NCBI GenBank assembly: GCA_934149275.1
Contig: CAKPEG010000013.1
Coordinates: 1 to 47,304, forward strand
Source of the DNA: an uncultured Clostridia bacterium
GTDB lineage: Bacteria; Bacillota; Clostridia; TANB77; CAG-508
Direction: 5' to 3'
DNA length: 47,304 nt
The position numbers and the translations under genes were made by a program. The notes under the pieces are model-generated. The model was not told where the DNA came from. It saw only the letters and a program-made list of their open reading frames with translations, and searched no databases. Positions 15,842 to 23,656 of the stretch are shown here, in pieces (the first letter of the stretch is position 1; the number at the start of each line of letters is the position of its first letter).

Positions 15842-18466
15842 ATGACACTACCTATTTCTAATTATAAGGAGAAGATCATTGAAGCTGTTGCTACTCATTC
15901 GTTTACAATTATTTGCGCTGAAACAGGTGCTGGTAAATCAACGCAGGTTCCGCAGTTTTTAACATCTATTGCAGATCAGGTAATTGTTACTGAACCGCGG
16001 GTTATGGCTGCTAAAACTTTAGCTAGACGTGTTGCAGACGAGATGGGCACGGAAGTTGGTGAAGATGTTGGTTATCGGACTGCGTATGATAGTTGTTGTT
16101 CTGATAAGAGCAAGATTGTGTACTGCACAGACGGATTACAGCTTATTCGCACAATTTTTAATGACGATGTTGAAGAGGATAACATTCTGATTATCGATGA
16201 GGTTCACGAGTGGAATCTTAATATTGAAACTTTGATTGCATGGTCTAAGTATATGCAGAAAAAGTGGAATACTAAGGTGGTAATTATGAGTGCAACTCTT
16301 GATGTTGTTAAGCTTATGGGCTTTTTAGGCGAAGACCTTGAAGCATTGAGTGTGCCAGGAACTTTGTATGATGTTGAGATGGAGGAAAGACCAAGTGAAG
16401 ACTTGATTTATACTATTATCGAAAACATTGAGTGCAACAAGAATGTTCTGGTTTTTGTTCCAGGCAAGCGGGAAATCCATAATGTTATGGACGAATTAAG
16501 TAACACGGATGCTGTTGTTTTACCTTTGCATGGTGAGATGGACTGGGACGAACAGAAGAAGTGCTTGGAATCATATTCAAAGCCTAAAGTTGTTGTTGCA
16601 ACAAATGTTGCGCAGACTTCTCTTACCATTCCGGATATTGACGTTGTTGTTGATACTGGTACAGCGAGGGTATCTATTGCAAAGGATGGTATTCAAGGCT
16701 TGTTTTTGGAAGAAATCAGCATGGCTGATATTATTCAAAGAAAAGGCAGGGCCGGAAGAACAAAGGATGGAAAGTATATTCTTTGCAGTGATTATCCTGA
16801 GAAGTACAGAAAAAGATCTGCTGTTCCGGAAATTCAGAGGAGTATTCTTGACCGAGTTGTTCTGCAGATGGCAGAGATGGGAATTGATGCTGAAAAGATG
16901 AAATTTTTCCATCAGCCTGATGTTAAAGCAATTCAGGATGCGAAAAAAGAGCTGAATGCTATTGGTGCTTTGTTTGGAGACGAAGTGACGGAACTTGGAC
17001 ACAAAATTGTTAAAATGCCTGTTTCTGTTCAGTTGGCTAGAATGATAGTTGAGGCAGAGAAACATGGCGTTACTGAGCAGGTTATTACGATTGCGGCAAT
17101 TATTGAGATGGGTGGACTTCTTGAAAGAGGTGCAAATTATCTTAACTTTACTGCAGAATGTAATAGTGACCTGTTGGTTGAGTACGATGTTTGGAATGCG
17201 ATAAATAAACGTGGTTATATTGATTTTAGAGAGTTAGGAATCAAAAAGAAAAACTACTTTAAAATCAAGGAGCACATTAAGAAGCTTAAAGAAACATTGT
17301 ATGGTGTTGTTGATATCACTTGTAATGATGACCGAGATGCTATCTTGGCTTCATGTTTGCATGGATTAGTTTCAAATATCTATGTGAGAGATGGAGACAT
17401 GTTTTATGGAGCAGATGGAACATCAATGCGACTGGATAATAAGAGTTGTATTGCTTATGATTATCCTAAAATTGTTATTGGTATTCCAAAGAAAATTGAG
17501 TATAAAGGTATGTATGGGATTAAGCAGGTTATGAATTTGCTTACTTGTGCTACAAAGCTCGATGTTCCTACGTTGTGTAAGCTTGCTCCAAATCAGGTTA
17601 TTGAAGAACAGAGTTATCGTTACAGTAAGCGAATGGATGCTGTTGAAATCACGGTTAAGAAATTCTTTGCTGGCATTTTGTTGGATGTGGAGACATTTTT
17701 CGATTGTAATCATCCAGATTTAGAGAGACTGAAGGAAGAATATGAGATTCAGTTTGCAAATCAGGAGAAGAAAAAAGAGAAAGAGATTCTGCAGAATGTT
17801 ATTGTGATTGATGGTAAACAGTTTGATGTTCATCACAACATCTTTGATAGAAGAGCGACCGTTTATCTGGATATGGAAACGTTGTATACAACGGAAGAAA
17901 AGGAGATTTTTCTTGATTCTGGAGAGAAGGTATATTTTGCAGCTCCTTTATCAATGGGGCGAGTTGATACCAATATTGTTGCTCTTAGAAATGCGGTTGA
18001 GATGAGACGAATTGCTCAGTTGCGTGAAAAACTGAAAAACAAATGTGAGTATATCAAAATATCTTCTCTTAAGGATGTTATGAAGAATGCTGATATGCTG
18101 GGCATGGTTGAACTTACCACTGATAATGGTGGTTTTGGTAACACACCGATTTATGTATATGTGGATTTAGCCCTTAAGAAGAACACCGTTGCACTGAAGA
18201 TTGTTGATGACAAGGATATGGCGGATTCTGATACGCTTGAGAGTCTCCAGCATTTGTTCTTGAAGGAGATGAAGAAGAAGTATAGTGAGAATAGGTTCAG
18301 TCATGAATCTAGTAAGAAAAAGAAAAAGCTTACTGAGGCTGAACTGGAGTTGAAAAGGGATTTTGATTCTCTGGTTAGAGAAGTGCTTTCTTCACTTTCT
18401 ATTGAAAATCTGAGGGAGACCTTAGATTTCTTGGAAGAGTATTATTCTGAGCTGATGTCGAAGTAG
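15842..18466 (+). CDS. DExH-box helicase, HrpA/HrpB-like (superfamily 2)
   Basis: An 874-residue ATP-dependent helicase. Motif I is AETGAGKST (26-34), motif II the DEVH box (119-122, LIIDEVHEW), motif III MSATLD, motif VI QRKGRAGR (299-306). An HA2-like helical region follows (residues about 370-470). HrpB is about 810 and HrpA about 1300 residues in proteobacteria, so this is a compact form; the last 250 residues end in a lysine-rich stretch and match nothing I know. The substrate is probably RNA. Its codon use differs from its neighbours: it uses many more G/C-ending codons and looks 8-10 points richer in G+C, which suggests recent transfer. Single gene with its own promoter and terminator. 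Confidence 0.85.
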   Translation: MTLPISNYKEKIIEAVATHSFTIICAETGAGKSTQVPQFLTSIADQVIVTEPRVMAAKTLARRVADEMGTEVGEDVGYRTAYDSCCSDKSKIVYCTDGLQLIRTIFNDDVEEDNILIIDEVHEWNLNIETLIAWSKYMQKKWNTKVVIMSATLDVVKLMGFLGEDLEALSVPGTLYDVEMEERPSEDLIYTIIENIECNKNVLVFVPGKREIHNVMDELSNTDAVVLPLHGEMDWDEQKKCLESYSKPKVVVATNVAQTSLTIPDIDVVVDTGTARVSIAKDGIQGLFLEEISMADIIQRKGRAGRTKDGKYILCSDYPEKYRKRSAVPEIQRSILDRVVLQMAEMGIDAEKMKFFHQPDVKAIQDAKKELNAIGALFGDEVTELGHKIVKMPVSVQLARMIVEAEKHGVTEQVITIAAIIEMGGLLERGANYLNFTAECNSDLLVEYDVWNAINKRGYIDFRELGIKKKNYFKIKEHIKKLKETLYGVVDITCNDDRDAILASCLHGLVSNIYVRDGDMFYGADGTSMRLDNKSCIAYDYPKIVIGIPKKIEYKGMYGIKQVMNLLTCATKLDVPTLCKLAPNQVIEEQSYRYSKRMDAVEITVKKFFAGILLDVETFFDCNHPDLERLKEEYEIQFANQEKKKEKEILQNVIVIDGKQFDVHHNIFDRRATVYLDMETLYTTEEKEIFLDSGEKVYFAAPLSMGRVDTNIVALRNAVEMRRIAQLREKLKNKCEYIKISSLKDVMKNADMLGMVELTTDNGGFGNTPIYVYVDLALKKNTVALKIVDDKDMADSDTLESLQHLFLKEMKKKYSENRFSHESSKKKKKLTEAELELKRDFDSLVREVLSSLSIENLRETLDFLEEYYSELMSK

Positions 18467-18483
18467 AAGAAAGGTTGTACAAA

Positions 18484-18518
18484 AAAAGCTACCCAATAAT
18501 ATGGGTAGTTTTTTTTGC
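18484..18518 (+). terminator. Terminator of the helicase gene
   Basis: CTACCC (18489-18494) pairs with GGGTAG (18503-18508), flanked by an A-run and eight Ts. It is immediately followed by hairpin repeat element copy A. Confidence 0.8.
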
Positions 18519-18521
18519 TAC

Positions 18522-18676
18522 TTAATTGATAATACATAAAATATAATATTTGTTTTTGTGTTCCTTGCTAAAACATTTTCCCACCTACTAAACTTCGTTT
18601 AGAAGGTTAGGGAAAAACTTTCAAACTGCGCGTCACTACAAAAACCAAATATTATATTTTATAGCATAGCAATTAA
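18522..18676 (+). repeat. Hairpin repeat element, copy A
   Basis: Central block from about 18561 to 18636 (TTCCTTGCTAAAACA, then a TTTTCCC...GGGAAAA hairpin with an ACTTCGTT tip, then CTTTCAAACTGCGCGTCAC) is nearly identical in copies B and C. The arms 18536-18559 and 18638-18662 are complementary over 24 pairs with one bulged C, and further pairing (TTAATTG / CAATTAA) carries the stem out to 18522/18676. The right end overlaps the stop codon of dapB (18673-18675). The arm sequence differs from that of the other copies. No open reading frame. It may be a MITE-like element, an RNA, or a bidirectional terminator between the convergent helicase and dap genes. Confidence 0.85.
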
Positions 18677-19425
18677 CTATTAAAAATATTATTCATATTA
18701 TATAAGCCGTTTTCTTGTACAACTAGGTATTCGGCAGCACGAAGAGCACCATCTGCAAAAACGCCACGTGATTGAGCATTATGAGTTATTTCAAAACTTT
18801 CTGTTTCAGAAAAGAACATAACAGTATGTTTCCCAACAACATTACCACCTCTTATTGAGTGAATACCAATTTCTTTTGGATTTCTTTTTTCTCTTTTAGC
18901 ATGTCTGTTATATTCATAATACATTTCATTTCCAAGTGCTTCATTTATTGTATTTGCAAGTGTTAGAGCTGTTCCTGATGGAGCATCAACTTTTCTGTTA
19001 TGATGAGTTTCAACAATTTCAATATCTGAGTTTTTAAGATATTTTGTAACTTCTGCAACAATATGATTCATTAAGTTTACTTCAAATGACATGTTTGATG
19101 ATAAGAATATTGGAAATTCTTTTGAATATTCTTTGATTTTTTCTAAGTCTTCGTCTGTAAATCCTGTTGTTGCTATTACAACTGGTATTTTTTTTGCTTG
19201 AGCATATTTTAAAATGTTGAATGTGGCAACTGGAATAGAGAAGTCGATGATTACATCAGGTTCTTCTGCTATTTTAGATGTATCTGTGTATACTGGAAAA
19301 TTGTTATCTCCAGTGTCTAATCTGTCAACACCGCATACAGTTTGAAAATTGTCGTTTCTTTCAATTGCTTTTGCTACTTCTTGTCCCATTTTACCGTTAC
19401 AACCGTTTATTAGTACTTTTATCAT
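18673..19425 (-). CDS. dapB: 4-hydroxy-tetrahydrodipicolinate reductase
   Basis: A 250-residue NAD(P)H-dependent reductase of the diaminopimelate/lysine pathway. The Rossmann motif NGCNGKMG is at 7-14. The substrate-binding and catalytic block ETHHNRKVDAPSGTA contains His141/His142 and Lys145. The ending HNAQSRGVFADGALRAA is also characteristic. Length is normal. It lies 44 bases downstream of dapA on the same strand, with GGAGG in front of its ATG, so the two are probably one operon. Its stop codon lies inside the outer arm of repeat copy A. Confidence 0.97.
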   Translation of the reverse strand: MIKVLINGCNGKMGQEVAKAIERNDNFQTVCGVDRLDTGDNNFPVYTDTSKIAEEPDVIIDFSIPVATFNILKYAQAKKIPVVIATTGFTDEDLEKIKEYSKEFPIFLSSNMSFEVNLMNHIVAEVTKYLKNSDIEIVETHHNRKVDAPSGTALTLANTINEALGNEMYYEYNRHAKREKRNPKEIGIHSIRGGNVVGKHTVMFFSETESFEITHNAQSRGVFADGALRAAEYLVVQENGLYNMNNIFNS

Positions 19426-19444
19426 TTTTACCTCCGTTTGGTAG

Positions 19445-19469
19445 AGTGGACTTATGTTAGAAGTCCACT
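19445..19469 (-). other. Intercistronic stem-loop between dapA and dapB
   Basis: AGTGGACTT (19445-19453) and AAGTCCACT (19461-19469) form a perfect 9-bp stem with a 7-base loop, starting directly after the dapA stop codon and ending before the dapB ribosome binding site. There is no U-run, so an mRNA stabiliser or processing stem is likelier than a terminator. Confidence 0.55.
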
Positions 19470-20354
19470 TTATAATAATTCAAATTTTTTTAATTCTTTT
19501 TCTAGTTTTTCTTTCCCTTTTTCAGACATTTCAATAAGTGGAAGTCTTGGTATTCCCGCATTATAGCCTAGCATATTTAAAGCAGCTTTTATAGGAATAG
19601 GATTTACTTCTGAGAATAGTGCTTTTATTAGATATATAGCATCTAATTGCATATCTTGTGCTTCTATAATTTTTCCGTTTAAATAATTCATTACCATTTT
19701 GTGTGTATATTTTGGAGCAACATTTGATAGAACTGAAATTACGCCTAATCCACCAAGTGAAAGAATTGGAATGATTTGATCATCATTTCCAGAGTATACA
19801 TGTAAGTTTTCTCTGCACAATGCTTTGATTTCAGCAATTTGTGAAAGATTTCCACTTGCTTCTTTTATGGCTACTATGTTTGAGATCTTTGAAAGTTCGA
19901 AGCATGTTTCAGGTGTAATGTTTACGCCTGTTCTGCTTGGAACACTGTAAAGAATAATAGGTAATTTTGTTGAATTTGCAATTGCAGTGTAATGTGCAAT
20001 TAATCCTGCTTGTGTTGTTTTGTTGTAGTAAGGAGTAACTATTAAAGCTCCGTCAACACCAGCAGTTTCAGCCCATTTTGTAAAGTCAATTACTGATTGT
20101 GTGCAATTTCCACCAGTTCCTGCAATTATTGGAACACGATGGTTAGCTGTTTTTACTGCAAATTCTATTGTTTGTTTCCTTTCTTCAAGAGTCATTGTAG
20201 AACTTTCACCTGTTGTTCCACAAACGATAAGTGCGTCAACACCTTCTGAGATTTGAAATTCAATTAATTTTTTGAATTCATCAAAGTTTACACCATTGTC
20301 ATTAAATGGTGTGATGATGGCTGTTCCACAGCCTTTAAAAAGTATTTTTTTCAT
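19470..20354 (-). CDS. dapA: 4-hydroxy-tetrahydrodipicolinate synthase
   Basis: A 294-residue class I aldolase that condenses pyruvate with aspartate semialdehyde, the first step towards diaminopimelate. The TIM-barrel landmarks are all present: GTTGESSTMTLEERK (46-60), TPYYNKTTQ with Tyr109/Tyr110, YSVPSRTG with Arg141, the Schiff-base Lys164 in VAIKEASGNL, and VYSGNDDQIIP. Length is normal. It is transcribed away from the dCMP deaminase gene. Having dapA and dapB side by side indicates meso-DAP or lysine synthesis. Confidence 0.97.
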   Translation of the reverse strand: MKKILFKGCGTAIITPFNDNGVNFDEFKKLIEFQISEGVDALIVCGTTGESSTMTLEERKQTIEFAVKTANHRVPIIAGTGGNCTQSVIDFTKWAETAGVDGALIVTPYYNKTTQAGLIAHYTAIANSTKLPIILYSVPSRTGVNITPETCFELSKISNIVAIKEASGNLSQIAEIKALCRENLHVYSGNDDQIIPILSLGGLGVISVLSNVAPKYTHKMVMNYLNGKIIEAQDMQLDAIYLIKALFSEVNPIPIKAALNMLGYNAGIPRLPLIEMSEKGKEKLEKELKKFELL

Positions 20355-20499
20355 ATTAATATCATTCCTTTCTTAAAATTTTATATACATAAAATTTTTG
20401 AATGATTTGTATTAAAATAAAAATTATATTAATAATTTTTATGCTAACATTATATTCTAAAAAGCTTAAAAAATAAATACAAATTGGTAAAAAAATAAA

Positions 20500-20528
20500 T
20501 TGTAAAAATAGGTCGAATGTGGTAGAAT
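20500..20528 (+). promoter_or_regulatory. Promoter of the dCMP deaminase / deacetylase pair
   Basis: TTGTAA (20500-20505), 17-base spacer, TAGAAT (20523-20528). AGGAGG lies before the ATG at 20564. On the opposite strand an ATTATA at 20449-20454 would give TATAAT for dapA, but I found no convincing -35 box for it and no riboswitch-like leader. Confidence 0.6.
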
Positions 20529-20563
20529 AATTTTGCTATTGAAATTTCTAGGAGGATAAATTA

Positions 20564-21040
20564 ATGAAGAGAAAAGATTATATTTCATGGGATGAATATT
20601 TTATGGGAATTGCTTTACTTTCATCACAAAGAAGTAAAGATCCAAATACACAAGTTGGAGCTTGTATTGTTAGCAAGGATAACAGAATTTTATCAATTGG
20701 CTATAATGGAGCGCCTAGAGGTTTAGATGATGATACTATGCATTGGGATAGAGAAGGTTCTTTTTTGGATACTAAATATGCGTATGTTTGTCATGGAGAG
20801 CTTAATGCTATTTTAAATTATAGAGGAAATTTAGAAGGTTCAAAGATTTATGTTGCCTTATTTCCTTGCAATGAATGTGCAAAAGCTATTATACAATCTG
20901 GTATAAAAGAGGTTGTATATAAGAGTGATAAATATGCAACAAGTGATAACGTAATTGCATCAAAGAGAATGTTTGATGAGTGTGGTGTAAAATATAGACA
21001 ATATGAGTCTACAAATAGAAAAATAGAATTAGAAGTTTAG
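20564..21040 (+). CDS. Deoxycytidylate (dCMP) deaminase, ComEB-like
   Basis: A 158-residue zinc-dependent deaminase converting dCMP to dUMP for thymidylate synthesis. Zinc ligands: His77 in CHGELNA (with catalytic Glu79), and Cys102 and Cys105 in PCNECAKAI. The allosteric/N-terminal block SWDEYFMGIALLSSQRSKDP and NTQVGACIV is typical of the family, as is YNGAPRGLDDD. Length is normal. The next gene starts 15 bases after the stop, so the two may be co-transcribed although their functions are unrelated. Confidence 0.95.
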   Translation: MKRKDYISWDEYFMGIALLSSQRSKDPNTQVGACIVSKDNRILSIGYNGAPRGLDDDTMHWDREGSFLDTKYAYVCHGELNAILNYRGNLEGSKIYVALFPCNECAKAIIQSGIKEVVYKSDKYATSDNVIASKRMFDECGVKYRQYESTNRKIELEV

Positions 21041-21055
21041 TATTAGGAGATTGGA

Positions 21056-22099
21056 ATGTTTAAACAACCAGATTATTTTGAAGAAGGAAAGAGTGAAATA
21101 AATAATAAGCATTTAATTATTTTTTGTACAATTATTGCTTTGATTACAATAGGAATTGTTGTTTTTACTGGAATTTTAGCTTTTAAGGTTGTTAAGAATG
21201 GGAATGGTGGTTCTGATGATATGGTTAGTGGTGCTAATACTATTGGTATTAGACAAGCTGAGCGTGAGTATGCTAATGAAGAGGAAGGACAACCTTCAGA
21301 ATCTCCAGAGGTACAAGAGCAACCTGAGAAACAGTCAGAAGAACAACCAGAAGAAACTCCGGAAGTTTCTCCTAGTCCACAAGTTATGTCAAAATTTCCT
21401 AAGCATGATATAAATGCTGCTATGGAATCTCAATTGCCACAATACAGTGATGAAATTGCTAAAAAGGTGGTTAATGTTTATTTTGAAAAAACAAAAAAGG
21501 TGTACTTAACGTTTGATGATGGACCATCAGCACGTACGCCTGAAATTTTAGATATATTAAAGAAATATAATGTGAAGGCTACATTTTTTGTGTTAGGTTC
21601 TAATGTTGAAGCAAGACCAGAATTAGTTAAAAGAGCATATGAAGAAGGTCATTTTATAGCTATACATGGATATACACATAAATATAGCCAAGTATATTCA
21701 TCACCACAAGCGGTTTTAGATGAATACAATCAAACTCTTGAAGCTGTAAGAAAAGCAATTGGAGTGCCAAATTATAATCCTCATTTATTTAGATTTCCTG
21801 GTGGTTCATCAGGTGGACCTTATGATAATGTAAAAAGACAAGCTATAGAGTTATTAAAACAAAATGGAATTACTCATACAAATTGGAATTGCCTAAGTGG
21901 TGATGCTGCAGGAAGTACAACGGTTGAAGCTATGTGGAATGAGCTTAATCAAACAGCTGAGGGGGATGACAATTTAGTTGTGCTTATGCATGATGCTGGT
22001 GATAAAAAGGTAACTGTTGAGTTTGTTCCTCAATTAATTGAAAAGTATCAAAGTGAGGGATATGAATTTTGCAATTATTATGATGTTATGTGTGAATAG
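21056..22099 (+). CDS. Membrane-anchored polysaccharide deacetylase (NodB domain, CE4)
   Basis: A 347-residue type II membrane protein: a short cytoplasmic tail, one transmembrane helix (about 22-47, LIIFCTIIALITIGIVVFTG), a Pro/Glu/Gln-rich extracellular spacer (about 75-112), and a NodB-homology domain. Metal-binding and catalytic residues are present: TFDDGPS with Asp154-Asp155, HGYTH with His204 and His208, and RFPGGSSGG. The domain ends LVVLMHDAGDKK. Family enzymes remove acetyl groups from peptidoglycan or other wall glycans. Length is normal for the Firmicutes wall-anchored kind. Confidence 0.93.
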   Translation: MFKQPDYFEEGKSEINNKHLIIFCTIIALITIGIVVFTGILAFKVVKNGNGGSDDMVSGANTIGIRQAEREYANEEEGQPSESPEVQEQPEKQSEEQPEETPEVSPSPQVMSKFPKHDINAAMESQLPQYSDEIAKKVVNVYFEKTKKVYLTFDDGPSARTPEILDILKKYNVKATFFVLGSNVEARPELVKRAYEEGHFIAIHGYTHKYSQVYSSPQAVLDEYNQTLEAVRKAIGVPNYNPHLFRFPGGSSGGPYDNVKRQAIELLKQNGITHTNWNCLSGDAAGSTTVEAMWNELNQTAEGDDNLVVLMHDAGDKKVTVEFVPQLIEKYQSEGYEFCNYYDVMCE

Positions 22100-22261
22100 G
22101 TTTTAGAAGATTAGAAAATCTAAATTGTAAGATGAGATTTTATAGAATAGAAAGTAAAGTAGAAGTAAAAATATAGTTGCATAAATTATATATTGATTTT
22201 GCGTTGCAATTATTTTTTAAATAGACACTACAAAAATAATTGAAAAATTTAAAAAATCTAG

Positions 22262-22291
22262 TTGACAAGAAGAATGCTTTTGTGTTATCAT
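22262..22291 (+). promoter_or_regulatory. Promoter of tRNA-Leu
   Basis: A perfect TTGACA (22262-22267), 18-base spacer, TATCAT (22286-22291), 19 bases before the mature tRNA. Confidence 0.7.
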
Positions 22292-22309
22292 AATTCTTGT
22301 CAGTGAGAT

Positions 22310-22392
22310 GCGGATGTGGCGGAACTGGCAGACGCGCTAGACTTAGGATCTAGTGGGAGACCGTGGGGGTTCAAGTCCTCTCATCCGCACCA
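22310..22392 (+). tRNA. tRNA-Leu (anticodon UAG)
   Basis: The acceptor stem GCGGATG/CATCCGC is closed, with discriminator A and an encoded CCA (22390-22392). The anticodon stem CTAGA/TCTAG encloses loop CTTAGGA, giving anticodon TAG. The long variable arm (GTGGGAGACCGTG region) is the class II form expected for leucine. The T-arm contains GGTTCAAGTCC. It stands alone with its own promoter and a double terminator. Confidence 0.97.
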
Positions 22393-22402
22393 AAGTATTG
22401 AT

Positions 22403-22442
22403 ATAAGCTAATTACAAAGATTTGTGATTAGCTTATTTTTTT
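22403..22442 (+). terminator. First terminator after tRNA-Leu
   Basis: ATAAGCTAATTACAAA (22403-22418) pairs with TTTGTGATTAGCTTAT (22421-22436) with one mismatch, followed by seven Ts. Confidence 0.85.
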
Positions 22443-22451
22443 ATAATTTTC

Positions 22452-22488
22452 AATACAATGATTTTTCTTGAAGTCATTGTATTTTTTT
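22452..22488 (+). terminator. Second terminator after tRNA-Leu
   Basis: AATACAATGA (22452-22461) pairs with TCATTGTATT (22474-22483), followed by Ts. Two strong terminators in tandem shield the accessory region from the tRNA promoter. Confidence 0.8.
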
Positions 22489-22520
22489 GTTATCACTAGT
22501 AATATTCAAAAAAGATGTAA

Positions 22521-22549
22521 AAACAATTGACTTTTACGAACAATTGTTT
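22521..22549. promoter_or_regulatory. Inverted-repeat operator over the ORF6N promoter
   Basis: AAACAATTG (22521-22529) and CAATTGTTT (22541-22549) are exact 9-base inverted repeats 11 bases apart, overlapping the -35 box and filling the spacer of the promoter at 22527-22555. This is the geometry of a repressor site; the ORF6N protein itself is the obvious candidate binder (inference). Confidence 0.65.
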
Positions 22550-22555
22550 TATACT
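22527..22555 (+). promoter_or_regulatory. Promoter of the ORF6N gene
   Basis: TTGACT (22527-22532), 17-base spacer, TATACT (22550-22555), 30 bases before the start codon. Confidence 0.75.
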
Positions 22556-22585
22556 GGCTATAGTTTTATATAAGGATGTGAGTTT

Positions 22586-23488
22586 ATGGATAATGAAATA
22601 GATAATTTGGTAGTTCAAGATGAGATATCAAATAAAGAAATAAAAAATTTAATATATACTATAAGAGGAAAGCAAGTAATGTTGGATAGTGATGTAGCTA
22701 AATTATATCATTATGAAACCAAAAATATAAATAAAGCTGTTAAGAGAAACATAGATAGATTTCCAGATGATTTTTGGTTTCAGTTAACAGAAATTGAGTT
22801 TCAAGCATTGAGGTTCCAAATTGGAACCTCAATGCAAAGCAAGGATTTTAGAGGCGGAAGAAGATATCTACCATATGTTTTTACAGAACAGGGAATTGCT
22901 ATGTTAGCAGGTATTTTAAAAAATGATATAGCTGTAAAAGTTAGTATTAATATAATAAAATCATTCATAGAAATGAGAAAATTTATATCTGCAAATGGAC
23001 AACTATTTGAAAGATTAACAACAATGGAATACAAGTTATTAGAACATGATAAAAAATTTGATGAGATTTTTGATAAATTACAACATGAAGAAAATATTAA
23101 GCAAAAAATATTTTTCGAAGGTCAAATATATGACGCATATAGTTTAATAATAGATATTATAAAAAAAGCGAGTAAAAAGATTTTAATAATAGATAATTAT
23201 ATAGATGATAGTGTTTTAAAAATTCTTACAAAGAAAAATAAAAATGTTGAAGTTGTAATATTAACTTCTGAAAAAAGTAATATACAAAAAATCGATATTC
23301 AAAAATTTAATAGAGAATATCCAAATTTAAAAATTTCTAAGACAAATAAATTCCATGATAGATTTATAGTTATAGATAATAACGAAATGTATCATCTAGG
23401 TGCTTCAATAAAAGATTTAGGAAAAAAGTGTTTTGGAATTAATAAAATTGAGGATATAAAAATTATAGATAAAATTGTAAACATTTAA
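22586..23488 (+). CDS. ORF6N-domain DNA-binding protein with PLD-like C-terminus
   Basis: A 300-residue protein. Residues about 20-110 are an ORF6N domain, a DNA-binding module common in phages and mobile islands (LIYTIRGKQVMLDSDVAKLY; NIDRFPDDFWFQLT; GGRRYLPYVFTEQGIAML). Residues about 140-175 are a likely coiled coil. Residues 180-300 form an alpha/beta domain with KFHDRFIVID (His257-x-Arg259-x4-Asp264), resembling one half of a phospholipase-D-type HKD motif with Arg for Lys. A perfect 31-base palindrome at 22805-22835 lies inside the ORF6N coding part. The gene has its own promoter with an operator-like repeat. Probably a phage- or island-derived regulator; nuclease activity of the tail is speculation. 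Confidence 0.85.
   Translation: MDNEIDNLVVQDEISNKEIKNLIYTIRGKQVMLDSDVAKLYHYETKNINKAVKRNIDRFPDDFWFQLTEIEFQALRFQIGTSMQSKDFRGGRRYLPYVFTEQGIAMLAGILKNDIAVKVSINIIKSFIEMRKFISANGQLFERLTTMEYKLLEHDKKFDEIFDKLQHEENIKQKIFFEGQIYDAYSLIIDIIKKASKKILIIDNYIDDSVLKILTKKNKNVEVVILTSEKSNIQKIDIQKFNREYPNLKISKTNKFHDRFIVIDNNEMYHLGASIKDLGKKCFGINKIEDIKIIDKIVNI
22805..22835. repeat. Perfect 31-base palindrome inside the ORF6N gene
   Basis: GCATTGAGGTTCCAA (22805-22819) and TTGGAACCTCAATGC (22821-22835) are exact 15-base inverted repeats around a single A. It encodes residues 74-84 (ALRFQIGTSMQ). Coding constraint alone does not explain a perfect palindrome of this length. Confidence 0.9.
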
Positions 23489-23591
23489 AAAATTTATTTG
23501 AAATGTAACTGTAGAAAAATATTTTATATATAGATATAATGTTTGTAGTAATTTAAAAATGAAAGACTTTATGAAGTTAGTAGTAATTGTG

Positions 23592-23600
23592 TGATATAAT
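23592..23600 (+). promoter_or_regulatory. Extended -10 promoter of the DUF84 gene
   Basis: TGATATAAT is a TGn-TATAAT extended -10 element 57 bases before the ATG. No convincing -35 box. Confidence 0.45.
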
Positions 23601-23656
23601 TAAATAATTGTTAAAACGATAATAAGAATTATATTTTAATATAGAGGAGAAATAAG

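Noticed and set aside
20355..20563. Lysine riboswitch or T-box upstream of dapA
   Set aside because: The leader is short, AT-rich and lacks the conserved G-rich or T-box (TGGNACC) sequences and any paired terminator.
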